NCBI RefSeq assembly: GCF_019396325.1
Contig: NZ_JAHKRO010000053.1
Location: 1 to 62,751 of the forward strand
From: Nonomuraea ceibae
GTDB lineage: Bacteria; Actinomycetota; Actinomycetes; Streptosporangiales; Streptosporangiaceae
Direction of reading: 5' to 3'
Length of the DNA: 62,751 bases
The notes beneath the pieces were generated by a model. It was not told the origin of the DNA. It ran no database searches and worked only from the letters and a program-made list of their open reading frames with translations. Made by a program: the position numbers and the translations under genes. Shown here piece by piece: positions 51,896-60,246 of the stretch. How positions within the stretch are numbered: the first letter of the stretch is position 1; each line of letters starts with the position of its first letter.

Positions 51896-53146
51896 ATGAG
51901 GTTACTGTCCGTGGCGGTCCTGGCCACGCTCCTGCCCGCCGTCCCCTTGCAGGCCGCGGCCCAGGCCGGCACGACCTACTACGTCGACTCCAAGGCGGGC
52001 GACGACTCGGCCGCGGGCACGTCCGAGTCGGCCGCCTGGAAGTCGCTGGACGCGGTCAACGCCACCTCGCTCCAGCCGGGCGACACCGTCGCGATCCGGC
52101 GCGGCAGCACGTTCAGCGGCTCGCTCACCCTCACCGCCAGCGGCACCGCGGCCGGCCCCATCACCGTCAAGGCGTACGGCAAGGGGCCGCTGGCCAGGAT
52201 CAGCGGCCGCGACGCCGACTGCGTCGTCATCTCCGGCAACCACTGGAAGGTCAGCGGCCTGCGCGCCTCCGGCTGCCGCTGGGCCGGCTTCCGCGTCGAG
52301 GGCGACCACAACACGCTGTCCGGCGTCGAGGCCGACCGCAACATCGCCGGCGCCGTCATCGCGCCCACCGGCGCCCGCAACACCGTCCGCGACAGCACCT
52401 TCACCGCCAACAACCGGATGAGCATCGCCGACAAGGGCGGCGACAACGACTCCGGCGCGTTCGGCATCCTGCTCAACGGCGACGACAACCTCGTCACCGG
52501 CAACACCATCACCGGCAGCTACGCCAAGAGCCCCGACTACGGCTACGACGGCGCCGCCATCGAGGTGTTCGGCGGCAACCGCAACCGCGTCACCCACAAC
52601 CGGGCGCACGACAACAACACCTTCAGCGAGCTCGGCGCCAAGAAGGGCGACACCGCCACCGGCAACGTGATCGCCTTCAACGTCGTCACCTCCACGCTCA
52701 GGAGCGGCTCGTTCCTGGTCACGCGCGGCCCCCGGCACATCGTCGGCCCGGTCAAGGGCACGATCGCGGTGCACAACTCGGTCTACATGCCGGCCAGGAA
52801 GACCATCGGCTGGTCCTGCCACGACGGCTGCTCCCCGTCGATCCTCAAGCTCCGCAACAACGTCGTCGTCGTCGGCGGCCAGGCGGGCTTCGAGGACGGC
52901 TCCGGCGCCGACGAGGCGGGCAGCGTCTACCGGGCGCGCAGCGCCCGCTTCAAGCTCGGCGCCGGCTCGGTCATGGCCGACCCGAGATTCGTCTCCGCGA
53001 CGAACCTGCGGCTGCGGCCCGGCTCCCCGGCACGCGGCCGGGCCGTCCGCCTGCCGGCCGCCTGGTACGGGGGCGCCGAGCTGGCCAGGGACTTCACCGG
53101 CAGGCCCATCCCGGCCGACCCGCACGCCGGCGCCTACCAGCGCTGA
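51896..53146 (+). CDS. Secreted right-handed beta-helix protein
   Basis: The 416-aa protein has a signal peptide (RLLSVAVLATLLPAVPLQAAAQA) and opens with TTYYVDSKAGDDSAAGTSESAAWKSLDAVN, the typical start of parallel beta-helix lyase/hydrolase-like proteins. Repeated short strands follow, such as LVTGNTITGSY, RVTHNRAHDNNTF and NVIAFNVV. It probably acts on a polysaccharide, though no catalytic residues can be assigned. ATG at 51896 is used; a GTG at 51884 is possible and neither has a good ribosome-binding site. Confidence 0.75.
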   Translation: MRLLSVAVLATLLPAVPLQAAAQAGTTYYVDSKAGDDSAAGTSESAAWKSLDAVNATSLQPGDTVAIRRGSTFSGSLTLTASGTAAGPITVKAYGKGPLARISGRDADCVVISGNHWKVSGLRASGCRWAGFRVEGDHNTLSGVEADRNIAGAVIAPTGARNTVRDSTFTANNRMSIADKGGDNDSGAFGILLNGDDNLVTGNTITGSYAKSPDYGYDGAAIEVFGGNRNRVTHNRAHDNNTFSELGAKKGDTATGNVIAFNVVTSTLRSGSFLVTRGPRHIVGPVKGTIAVHNSVYMPARKTIGWSCHDGCSPSILKLRNNVVVVGGQAGFEDGSGADEAGSVYRARSARFKLGAGSVMADPRFVSATNLRLRPGSPARGRAVRLPAAWYGGAELARDFTGRPIPADPHAGAYQR

Positions 53147-53161
53147 CCCGCCCCGGGCGGC

Positions 53162-53761
53162 TCAGCCGATCCCGTAGCGATCGGCCATCCACGCGTAGAC
53201 CTGCCGGGCGGCCCGCTCGTCGCCCAGCAGGTGGATCAGCCGCGACGTGCGGCGGGTCAGCACGCAGGCGAAGCTCTCGGCGAACAGCTCCGAGACGTCC
53301 TCCCGGTACGGCGGGGCCAGGTGGGCGCGGCGCAGCGCGTGCAGCACCACCCACCACGGCTCCGCCGACGGGCGCCCGTCGGAGTCGTCCAGCGCGTGAC
53401 CGAGCTCGTGGCCGCACACGTTCACCGAGGGCGAGGGGACGCTGCCGACCGCGATGCGGCGCAGCGCCGGGTCGTAGACTCCGGCGCTGCGCTCCCACGT
53501 GCCCTCCTGCTGGGGGAGCGGCAGCGCGCGCAGCTTCTCGAAGGCCGGCAGGTCGGGAACGGCTCCCGGGCCGACGACCAGGCCGCCGCTCAGGTGCTCG
53601 GCCAGCCGCCCCGCCAGCCGCCGGGGGACCGCCGCCAGCGTCATGACGGCCAGCAGCGACTCGGCCGGCGGGAAGGCGCCGGGCACCCACATCCGGGTCA
53701 GGCGGTGTTCCAGGACACCGACATGGAGCCACCCGGGCCATGCTCTGCTGGGCCTCACCAC
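53162..53761 (-). CDS. Small HELGH zincin-like protein
   Basis: About 199 aa from a GTG at 53761 (GGAGAG upstream); a GTG at 53788 would add nine residues. It carries VCGHELGHALDD near residue 120 and a downstream glutamate in ELFAESFA, which together form a gluzincin-like metal site similar in arrangement to anthrax lethal-factor-type domains. There is no clear signal peptide. Substrate unknown. It is convergent with the beta-helix gene, 15 nt apart. Confidence 0.65.
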   Translation of the reverse strand: MVRPSRAWPGWLHVGVLEHRLTRMWVPGAFPPAESLLAVMTLAAVPRRLAGRLAEHLSGGLVVGPGAVPDLPAFEKLRALPLPQQEGTWERSAGVYDPALRRIAVGSVPSPSVNVCGHELGHALDDSDGRPSAEPWWVVLHALRRAHLAPPYREDVSELFAESFACVLTRRTSRLIHLLGDERAARQVYAWMADRYGIG

Positions 53762-53950
53762 ACCGCGCTCTCTCCGCGCTCTCAGCACGTCTTTCCGGTG
53801 GCCGCCCTCCGCGGCCGGATTCCATGATTGCCTATTTACCGGTGAGGAGCGGCTGATCGCGCCAACGACATGCTTGGCCCGAAAAATGACCTCATCTTTC
53901 AGCGGCCCCGGGCCGCCTGAGCGAGAGCGCCCAGGAGGTCAGGCCGGGGG

Positions 53951-54502
53951 TCAGGCCGGGCGGTGGGCCAGCCCGTGGACGATCAGGTCGAGGACGGTGT
54001 CGAACGCCGGGCCCGGCTCGGCGATCAGGCCCTTCGTCTCGGCCAGCACGAACCCCGACATGAAGGCGTGCAGCACGTCGCCGGTGCGCTCGACGTCGGG
54101 CCCGGGCACGCCGGCCGCGCGCAGGATGCGGTGCAGCACGCCCCAGATGCCGCCCTCGTGGGCGATGCCCGGCTGCTGGTGGGCGTAGGCGTAGGCGAAC
54201 AGGGCCGGGTAGGCGCGGGCGAGCGCATGGTAGGCCAGCGCCAGCGCGCGCAGCTGCTCCTGCCACGGGGTGCCGTCGTCGGGCGGCAGCTCCAGCCGGT
54301 TGGCCATGCCGACGCAGATCTGCTGGATGAGCGCTTCCTTGCTCGGCACGTGGTGGTAGAGCGACATCGGGTTCACGTCGAGCTCGGCGGCCAGCTTGCG
54401 CATCGACAGGGCGTCGACGCCGCCCTCGTCCACCATGCGCAGGGCGGCGGCGTGGATCTCGCCGAGGGTCAGAGGAGCGCCCCTTCGCGCACTGGTAGCC
54501 AT
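53951..54502 (-). CDS. TetR family repressor (TetR_C_1 type), likely controls the divergent CYP102 gene
   Basis: The 183-aa repressor has the TetR HTH (GEIHAAALRMVDEGGVDALSMRKLAAELDVNPMSLYHHVPSKEALIQQI) and a ligand-binding C-terminal domain. ATG at 54502 is chosen from the ATSARRGAPLTL start; earlier ATGs fall inside operator repeats. The start codon itself lies within one of two operator palindromes, so autorepression is likely. The arrangement mirrors Bm3R1, the TetR-family repressor next to P450 BM3 in Priestia megaterium. Confidence 0.9.
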   Translation of the reverse strand: MATSARRGAPLTLGEIHAAALRMVDEGGVDALSMRKLAAELDVNPMSLYHHVPSKEALIQQICVGMANRLELPPDDGTPWQEQLRALALAYHALARAYPALFAYAYAHQQPGIAHEGGIWGVLHRILRAAGVPGPDVERTGDVLHAFMSGFVLAETKGLIAEPGPAFDTVLDLIVHGLAHRPA

Positions 54503-54534
54503 ACGGTGTATGGTAGCAGCCATACGGTGTATGG
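54499..54534. promoter_or_regulatory. Two identical 15-bp TetR operators
   Basis: CCATACGGTGTATGG occurs at 54499-54513 and again at 54520-54534. Each is a perfect CCATAC/GTATGG dyad, and the centres are 21 bp (two helical turns) apart. The first covers the TetR start codon; the second is 22 nt before the P450 start. Confidence 0.88.
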
Positions 54535-54555
54535 CAACAAGCATTGGGAGTGCTC

Positions 54556-57500
54556 ATGACGGAGATCCCGGCCCCCAAGGGCCTGCCGATCCTCGGCAAC
54601 GCGCTGCAGATCCCCTCACACTCGCCGTCGGCCTACTTCGAGGAGCTGGCCGGCCGCTACGACCAGGGGCTCTACCAGGTGGACCTGGCCGGCCGGAAGG
54701 TCCTGTTTGTCTACGACCCCGACCTGGTGGCCGAGGCGTGCGACGAGAGCAGGTTCGTCAAGCGGATCGACCCGCCGCTGTCGATCGTGCGCGACTTCGG
54801 CGGCGACGGCCTGTTCACCGCCGAGCAGGACGAGCCCCTGTGGGGCCAGGCGCACCGCATCCTCATGCCGGCCTTCAGCCAGCGCTCGATGAAGGCGTAC
54901 TTCCCGCAGATGCTGGAGGTCGCCGAGCAGCTCGTCGCCTCGTGGGCCCGCCGCCAGGGCGAGGACCTGCCCGTCGCCGACGACATGACCCGGCTCACGC
55001 TCGACACGATCTCGCTGACCGGCTTCGGCTACCGGTTCGGCTCCTTCGACACCCCGGAGCTGCATCCCTTCCTGCGGGCGATGGGCGGCGCGCTGACCGA
55101 GGCCATGCACCGCAACCAGCAGCTCCCGCTCCTCACGCGGCTCAAGTGGCGCGAGGAGGAGGCATACCGGCGCGACATCGCCGTCATGCGCGAGCTCGTC
55201 GACGAGGTGATCAAGCAGCGCCGGGGCGGCACGGAGAAGTCGCAGGACCTGCTCGGCCTCATGCTGGAGGCCGCCGACCCGCGCACCGGCGAGCGCCTGC
55301 CCGACGACAACATTCGCGACCAGGTGCTCACCTTCCTCATCGCCGGCCACGAGACCACCAGCGGGCTGCTCTCCTTCGCGCTGTACAACCTGCTGCGCGA
55401 GCCGCACGTGCTCGCCCGCGCCTACGACGAGGTCGACAGGCTGCTGCCGGGCGACGAGCCGCCCACGTACGAGACGATCATGAAGCTGGACGTGATCCCG
55501 CGCATCCTCGACGAGACGCTGCGGCTGTGGTCGCCCATCCCGGCCTTCGGCGTCAACGCCGTCGCCGACACCACGATCGGCGGCCACCCCATCCCGGCGG
55601 GCACCCGGATCGGCGTCCTGCTGGGCCCGCTGCACCGCAGCCCCAAGGCGTGGGAGCGGCCCGAGGAGTTCGACATCGACCGCTGGCTGCCCGAGGGCAG
55701 GAAGAGCCACCACCCGGCCGCCTACAAGCCGTTCGGCAACGGCGAGCGGGCCTGCATCGGCCGCCAGTTCGCGCTCACCGAGGCCCGGCTCGCGCTGGCC
55801 ATGATCCTGCGCCGCTTCGCCGTGTCCGACCCGGCCGTCTACCGGATGCGGATCAAGCAGACCCTCACCGTCAAGCCCGACGGCTTCACCGTGCGGGTGC
55901 GCGAGCGCCGGCCGCACGAGCGCAGCGTCGCCGTGCCCGAGCGGCCGGCCGAGCACGGAGACGTGCACGGCGACGAGCGGCAGGACGTCACCGTGAGCGG
56001 CGTCCCCCTCACCGTCGCCTACGGCTCCAACCTCGGCACCTGCGCCGACATCGCCGAGCGGCTGGCCGAGCGGGCCGGCCGGGCCGGCTTCGCCACCACG
56101 CTCGTCACGCTCGACGAGCTGGAGCCGCCCGAGGGCGGGCTGCTCGTCGTGGTCGCCTCCTCTTACAACGGCAAGGCGCCCGACAACGCCCAGCGCTTCG
56201 ACGCGCTGGAGAGCCTGCCGCCGCTGACCGGCGTGCGGCTCGCGGTGCTCGGCGTCGGCAACACCCAGTGGCCCACCTACCAGGACTTCCCGCGCCGCGC
56301 GTACGCCAAGCTCACGGCGGCGGGCGCGGAGCCGCTGGTCGAGCGGGGCGAGGCGGACGCCGACGGCGACCTCGACGGCGACGTCACCGCCTGGACCGGC
56401 AAGCTGTGGGCGGCCGTCGCCGACGTCTACAGCGCCTCGGCCGCCGACGCCGGCCCCCGCTACGAGCTGGAGGTGCTGAGCGAGGCCGAGGTCAGGCCCG
56501 CCGTCGTCTCCGCCCGCGCCGTGCCGCTGACCGTCGTGTCCAACGAGGAGCTGACGGGCGACCCGGCCGGGCTGTGGGACTTCTCCCGGGAGGCGCCGCG
56601 CCCCGGCGTCCGCTCGATCGTCGCCCGGCTGCCCGAGGGCGTCACCTACACCGCGGGCGACCACCTGGCCGTCTTCGCCAAGAACGACCCCGAGCTGGTG
56701 GAGTGGGCGCTGCGGCTGCTGCGCGTGCCCCGCGAGCAGGTCGTCCGGCTGCGCGCCCGCACCTCCAGCCACCTGCCGCTGGACACGCCGGTGACCGCCG
56801 GGCTGCTGCTCACCGAGTTCGCCGAGCTGCAGGAGGTCGCCACCCGCGCCGACCTGGAGGCGCTGGCCGCCCACACCGGCTGCCCGTGGACCAAGGGCCA
56901 GCTCGCCGCCCTGACCGACGCGTACGCCGACGAGATCCTGGCCAAGCGGGTCTCGCCGCTGGCGCTGCTGGAGCGGTTCCCGGCGATCGAGCTGCTGCTG
57001 CCCGCCTTCCTGGAGATGGCCGGGCCGATCAAGCCGCGCTACTACTCGATCTCCTCCTCGCCGCTGGCCGCCCCCGGCCTGGTCCGGATCACCGTCGGCC
57101 TGGTGGAGGGCCCGGCCTGGTCCGGCAGCGGCGAGTACCGGGGCATGTGCTCGGCCTACCTGGCCGGCCTCGGCGAGGGCGAGGTCTTCTACGGCTACGT
57201 GCGCGAGCCCGCGCCGCCGTTCCGGCTGCCGGAGGACCCCGCGACCCCGGTGATCATGGTGGGCCCCGGCACCGGGTTCGCCCCGCTGCGCGGCTTCCTG
57301 GAGCACCGGGCGCTGACCGGCGCCACCGGCCCCGCCGAGGTGTTCACCGGCTGCCGCCACCCCGAGCACGACTGGCTCTACCGCGACGAGGTGGAGGCGT
57401 GGGCCCGGCAGGGCGGCGTGCGCGTGCACACCGCGTTCTCGGCCGTGCCCGGCCACCCGCACCGCTACGTCCAGGACGCGCTCGCCGCCGCGGGCGACGC

Positions 57501-57690
57501 CGTGTGGGACCTGCTCGAACGGGGCGCGTACGTGTACGTGTGCGGCGACGGCCTGCGGATGGCGCCCGCCGTCCGGGCCGCCCTGTCCGCCCTGTACCGC
57601 GAGCGCACCGGCGGCGGCGCGGGCGAGGCGGAGACCTGGCTGGCCGGGCTGGAGGAATCCGGCCGCTACCAGCAGGACGTCTTCGCCTGA
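54556..57690 (+). CDS. Self-sufficient CYP102-type P450-reductase fusion
   Basis: The 1044-aa protein fuses a P450 (1-460) to a diflavin reductase. P450 motifs: AGHETTSG (263-270), ETLR (320-323), FGNGERACIG with heme Cys400. F87 and the GDGLF loop match P450 BM3; R47 of BM3 is kept in AGRK and Tyr51 is Phe. The reductase has a flavodoxin FMN site (VAYGSNLGTCADIAERLA), FAD site RYYSISSSP, NADPH site GPGTGFAPLRGFL and YVYVCGDG near the end. It should hydroxylate fatty acids at subterminal carbons using NADPH. ATG at 54556 has GGGAG. Confidence 0.95.
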   Translation: MTEIPAPKGLPILGNALQIPSHSPSAYFEELAGRYDQGLYQVDLAGRKVLFVYDPDLVAEACDESRFVKRIDPPLSIVRDFGGDGLFTAEQDEPLWGQAHRILMPAFSQRSMKAYFPQMLEVAEQLVASWARRQGEDLPVADDMTRLTLDTISLTGFGYRFGSFDTPELHPFLRAMGGALTEAMHRNQQLPLLTRLKWREEEAYRRDIAVMRELVDEVIKQRRGGTEKSQDLLGLMLEAADPRTGERLPDDNIRDQVLTFLIAGHETTSGLLSFALYNLLREPHVLARAYDEVDRLLPGDEPPTYETIMKLDVIPRILDETLRLWSPIPAFGVNAVADTTIGGHPIPAGTRIGVLLGPLHRSPKAWERPEEFDIDRWLPEGRKSHHPAAYKPFGNGERACIGRQFALTEARLALAMILRRFAVSDPAVYRMRIKQTLTVKPDGFTVRVRERRPHERSVAVPERPAEHGDVHGDERQDVTVSGVPLTVAYGSNLGTCADIAERLAERAGRAGFATTLVTLDELEPPEGGLLVVVASSYNGKAPDNAQRFDALESLPPLTGVRLAVLGVGNTQWPTYQDFPRRAYAKLTAAGAEPLVERGEADADGDLDGDVTAWTGKLWAAVADVYSASAADAGPRYELEVLSEAEVRPAVVSARAVPLTVVSNEELTGDPAGLWDFSREAPRPGVRSIVARLPEGVTYTAGDHLAVFAKNDPELVEWALRLLRVPREQVVRLRARTSSHLPLDTPVTAGLLLTEFAELQEVATRADLEALAAHTGCPWTKGQLAALTDAYADEILAKRVSPLALLERFPAIELLLPAFLEMAGPIKPRYYSISSSPLAAPGLVRITVGLVEGPAWSGSGEYRGMCSAYLAGLGEGEVFYGYVREPAPPFRLPEDPATPVIMVGPGTGFAPLRGFLEHRALTGATGPAEVFTGCRHPEHDWLYRDEVEAWARQGGVRVHTAFSAVPGHPHRYVQDALAAAGDAVWDLLERGAYVYVCGDGLRMAPAVRAALSALYRERTGGGAGEAETWLAGLEESGRYQQDVFA

Positions 57691-57759
57691 CGCCGGTATG
57701 AGGTGCCTCCCGCGAGGGAAGAGGGCAGGGGGGCGATTCGCGCATCATGTGCGACATAT

Positions 57760-57789
57760 CCGTGGAACCTTCCGGAAACCTGTCCACGG
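57760..57789. promoter_or_regulatory. Nested palindromes before the ACT-domain gene
   Basis: CCGTGGA (57760-57766) pairs with TCCACGG (57783-57789), and inside this a perfect TTCCGGAA palindrome sits at 57770-57777. It lies between the P450 stop and the ACT gene start (34 nt before the ATG). It could be an operator or a terminator-like stem. Confidence 0.4.
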
Positions 57790-57822
57790 CACTGTGAGAA
57801 GCCTCGGGAAGGGAGGGCGGCA

Positions 57823-58425
57823 ATGCTGCTGAGACTGAGGGTGTCGCTGCCGGACCGGCCCGGTGGCCTCGGGCAGGTCGCCAAGGTGCTCGGGACGCTC
57901 GGCGCCGACATCCTGCAGGTCACCGTGCTGGAACGGGAGAAGGGCCGGGCCGTGGACGACTTCACCGTCTCCTGGCCCGGCGCGGCGAGCCCGCAGGAGG
58001 TGCGCCAGCGGTTCACCGACGTGCCGGGCGTGCGGATCGAGGGCGTGTGGCCGACGCGCGAGGCGCCCGGCTCCGCGCCCGACTACGACCTGCTCATGCA
58101 CGTCGCCGCCGAGCCGGGGCGCGGGCTGGCGACGCTCGTCGACGCGCTGCCGGGGCTGTGCGGCGCCGAGTGGTCGGTCGCCTACGCCGACGGCGCGGTG
58201 CGGCACGCCTCGCTGGCCGCGCCCGACTACGTCGACCTGCCGGAACCGCCGCCGCGGGCCGCCTGCCTCGACACCGAGAAGCTGCGGCTGATGCTGCTGC
58301 CGGTGACCACGCAGAACCTGCACCTGCTGGTGGCGCGCGCCGACGGGCCGGTGTTCCACCGCGCCGAGCTGGAGCGGGCCGTGCGGATCGTGGACGTGGT
58401 CTCTGCGCTGGCCGCGCGTAAGTGA
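57823..58425 (+). CDS. ACT-domain amino-acid-binding protein
   Basis: The 200-aa protein begins with an ACT domain (LLRLRVSLPDRPGGLGQVAKVLGTLGADILQVTVLERE), followed by a second, weaker alpha/beta half. Such stand-alone ACT proteins bind amino acids and may act as allosteric or regulatory subunits. I do not know the target. ATG at 57823 has GGGAGGG. It lies 39 nt upstream of a MaoC gene and could be cotranscribed with it. Confidence 0.8.
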   Translation: MLLRLRVSLPDRPGGLGQVAKVLGTLGADILQVTVLEREKGRAVDDFTVSWPGAASPQEVRQRFTDVPGVRIEGVWPTREAPGSAPDYDLLMHVAAEPGRGLATLVDALPGLCGAEWSVAYADGAVRHASLAAPDYVDLPEPPPRAACLDTEKLRLMLLPVTTQNLHLLVARADGPVFHRAELERAVRIVDVVSALAARK

Positions 58426-58464
58426 TCGTTGACCGGCGAAACGGACGATGACTAACGTGGCCGG

Positions 58465-58983
58465 ATGACCGTCCACGAAGCGCGCATCGGCCGTCACTAC
58501 GAGGACTTCGTGATCGGCGACGTCTACCAGCACCCGCTGGGCCGCACCATCAGCGAGGCCGACAACACCTGGTTCACGCTGCTCACGATGAACACCAACC
58601 AGAACCACTTCAACGCGCACTTCGCCGCGAAGGCCCCGGCCGGGAAGATCATCGTGAACTCGGGGCTGACCGTCGCCATCGTGCTCGGCCTGTCGGTCAT
58701 GGACGTCAGCCAGACCGCGCTGATGAACCTCGGATGGGAGGAGATCCGCCTCACCCACCCGGTGTTCATCGGCGACACCCTCTACGCCGAGTCCCTGGTC
58801 ACGGCCAAGCGCGAGTCGAAGTCGCGGCCGTACGCCGGGATCGTCACCTGCCGCACCCGCGGCCTCAACCAGGACGGCGACGAGATCATGTCGTGGACCC
58901 GCACGGTCATGGTCTACAAACGCGACGCCCCGCACGACAAGGGCTATTTCCCCCAGGCCAAGACCGGCCCTCTGGAAGGCTGA
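58465..58983 (+). CDS. MaoC-like dehydratase/hydratase
   Basis: The 172-aa single hot-dog domain protein has GRTISEADNTWFTLLTMNTNQNHFNAHFA, the MaoC hydratase 2 motif with catalytic Asp and His. Related proteins hydrate enoyl-CoA thioesters. ATG at 58465. The next gene starts 3 nt after its stop; pairing with an acyl-CoA dehydrogenase suggests an enoyl-CoA step in short or branched acyl-CoA catabolism. Confidence 0.88.
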   Translation: MTVHEARIGRHYEDFVIGDVYQHPLGRTISEADNTWFTLLTMNTNQNHFNAHFAAKAPAGKIIVNSGLTVAIVLGLSVMDVSQTALMNLGWEEIRLTHPVFIGDTLYAESLVTAKRESKSRPYAGIVTCRTRGLNQDGDEIMSWTRTVMVYKRDAPHDKGYFPQAKTGPLEG

Positions 58984-58986
58984 GCG

Positions 58987-60147
58987 ATGGACTTCGAGCT
59001 GACCGACGAACAGCGGGCCTTCCGCGAGACGCTGCGCGCCTTCGTCGACAAGGAGATCGTGCCGGTCGCCACCGAGTGGGAGCACTCCGGCCGCTACCCC
59101 ACCGAGATCGTCGAGAAGATGAAGACGATGGGCCTGTTCGGCCTGTCGGTGCCCGAGGAGCACGGCGGGCTCGGCGCCGACATGGTCACCTTCGCGCTCG
59201 TCTTCGAGGAGATCGCGCGCGGCTGGATGGGCGTGGCCGGCACCATCGGCTCCCACTCCATGGCCTGCTCGATGATCGCCCGCCACGGCACCGGCGAGCA
59301 GAAGCGCCTGCTGCCCGAGCTGGCCACCGGCGCCCGCCGCACCGGCATCGCGCTCACCGAGCCCGGCGCCGGCACCGACCTGCAGGGCATCCGCACCCGC
59401 GCGGTCCGCGACGGCGACCACTACGTCGTCACCGGCACCAAGACGTGGATCACCAACGCCCGTCACGCCGACCCGCTGCCCGTGCTCGTCAAGACCTCGA
59501 TCACCGAGCCCGCCCACAAGGGCATGTCCGTGCTGCTCGTCGACCCGTCGGCCGAGGGCTTCGCCGTCAGCCGCGACCTGCCCAAGCTCGGCTACAAGGG
59601 CACCGAGACGTGCGAGGTGGCGCTCGACGGCGTCCGCGTCCCCGTGGGCGCGCTGCTCGGCGGCGTCGAGGGGCGCGGCATGCAGCAGGTCCTCGGCGCG
59701 CTGGAGATCGGCCGCGTCAACATCGCCGCCCGCGCCGTCGGCGTCGCCCAGGCCGCCTACGACGCCGCCCTCGGCTACGCCCGCGAGCGCACCGCGTTCG
59801 GGCAGCCGATCGCCGACTTCCAGGCCATCCAGCTCAAGCTCGCCGACCTGGCCACCGAGATCCAGGCCGCCCGGCTGCTCACCTACTGGGCCGCCTCCCG
59901 CGCCGACAGCGGGCAGCGGATCGACATGGAGGCGGGCATGGCCAAGTACTTCGCCTCCGAGGTGGCGCTCAAGGCGTCGCTGGAGTCGATGCGCATCCAC
60001 GGCGGCTACGGCTACTCCCAGGAGTACGTGGTCGAGCGGCTCTACCGGGACGCGCCGCTGATGGCGATCGGCGAGGGCACCAACGACGTGCAGCGGCTGG
60101 TCATCGCCCGGGCGCTCGTCTCCGGGAAGGGGCGCATCGGCTGGTAG
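58987..60147 (+). CDS. Acyl-CoA dehydrogenase
   Basis: The 386-aa FAD enzyme has the N-terminal helical domain (FELTDEQRAFRETLRAFVDKEIVPVA), the middle domain with ALTEPGAGTDLQ and TKTWITNA, and the C-terminal RVNIAARAVGVAQAAYD and YRDAPLMAIGEGTNDVQRLVIAR containing the catalytic glutamate. Acyl chain length is unknown. It follows MaoC directly. No electron-transfer flavoprotein genes lie nearby. Confidence 0.93.
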   Translation: MDFELTDEQRAFRETLRAFVDKEIVPVATEWEHSGRYPTEIVEKMKTMGLFGLSVPEEHGGLGADMVTFALVFEEIARGWMGVAGTIGSHSMACSMIARHGTGEQKRLLPELATGARRTGIALTEPGAGTDLQGIRTRAVRDGDHYVVTGTKTWITNARHADPLPVLVKTSITEPAHKGMSVLLVDPSAEGFAVSRDLPKLGYKGTETCEVALDGVRVPVGALLGGVEGRGMQQVLGALEIGRVNIAARAVGVAQAAYDAALGYARERTAFGQPIADFQAIQLKLADLATEIQAARLLTYWAASRADSGQRIDMEAGMAKYFASEVALKASLESMRIHGGYGYSQEYVVERLYRDAPLMAIGEGTNDVQRLVIARALVSGKGRIGW

Positions 60148-60246
60148 CCGGAGCTCAGATCGGGCGCACCACTACCATTACCGTCCTTTGTCCGCACATA
60201 GGGAACAAGCGGCATCGACGGGGCAAGTCAGGGTAGGTTTGGCCGG

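Noticed and set aside
54616..57462. 948-codon minus-strand frame opposite the CYP102 gene
   Set aside because: Antisense shadow of a protein with every P450 and reductase motif intact.
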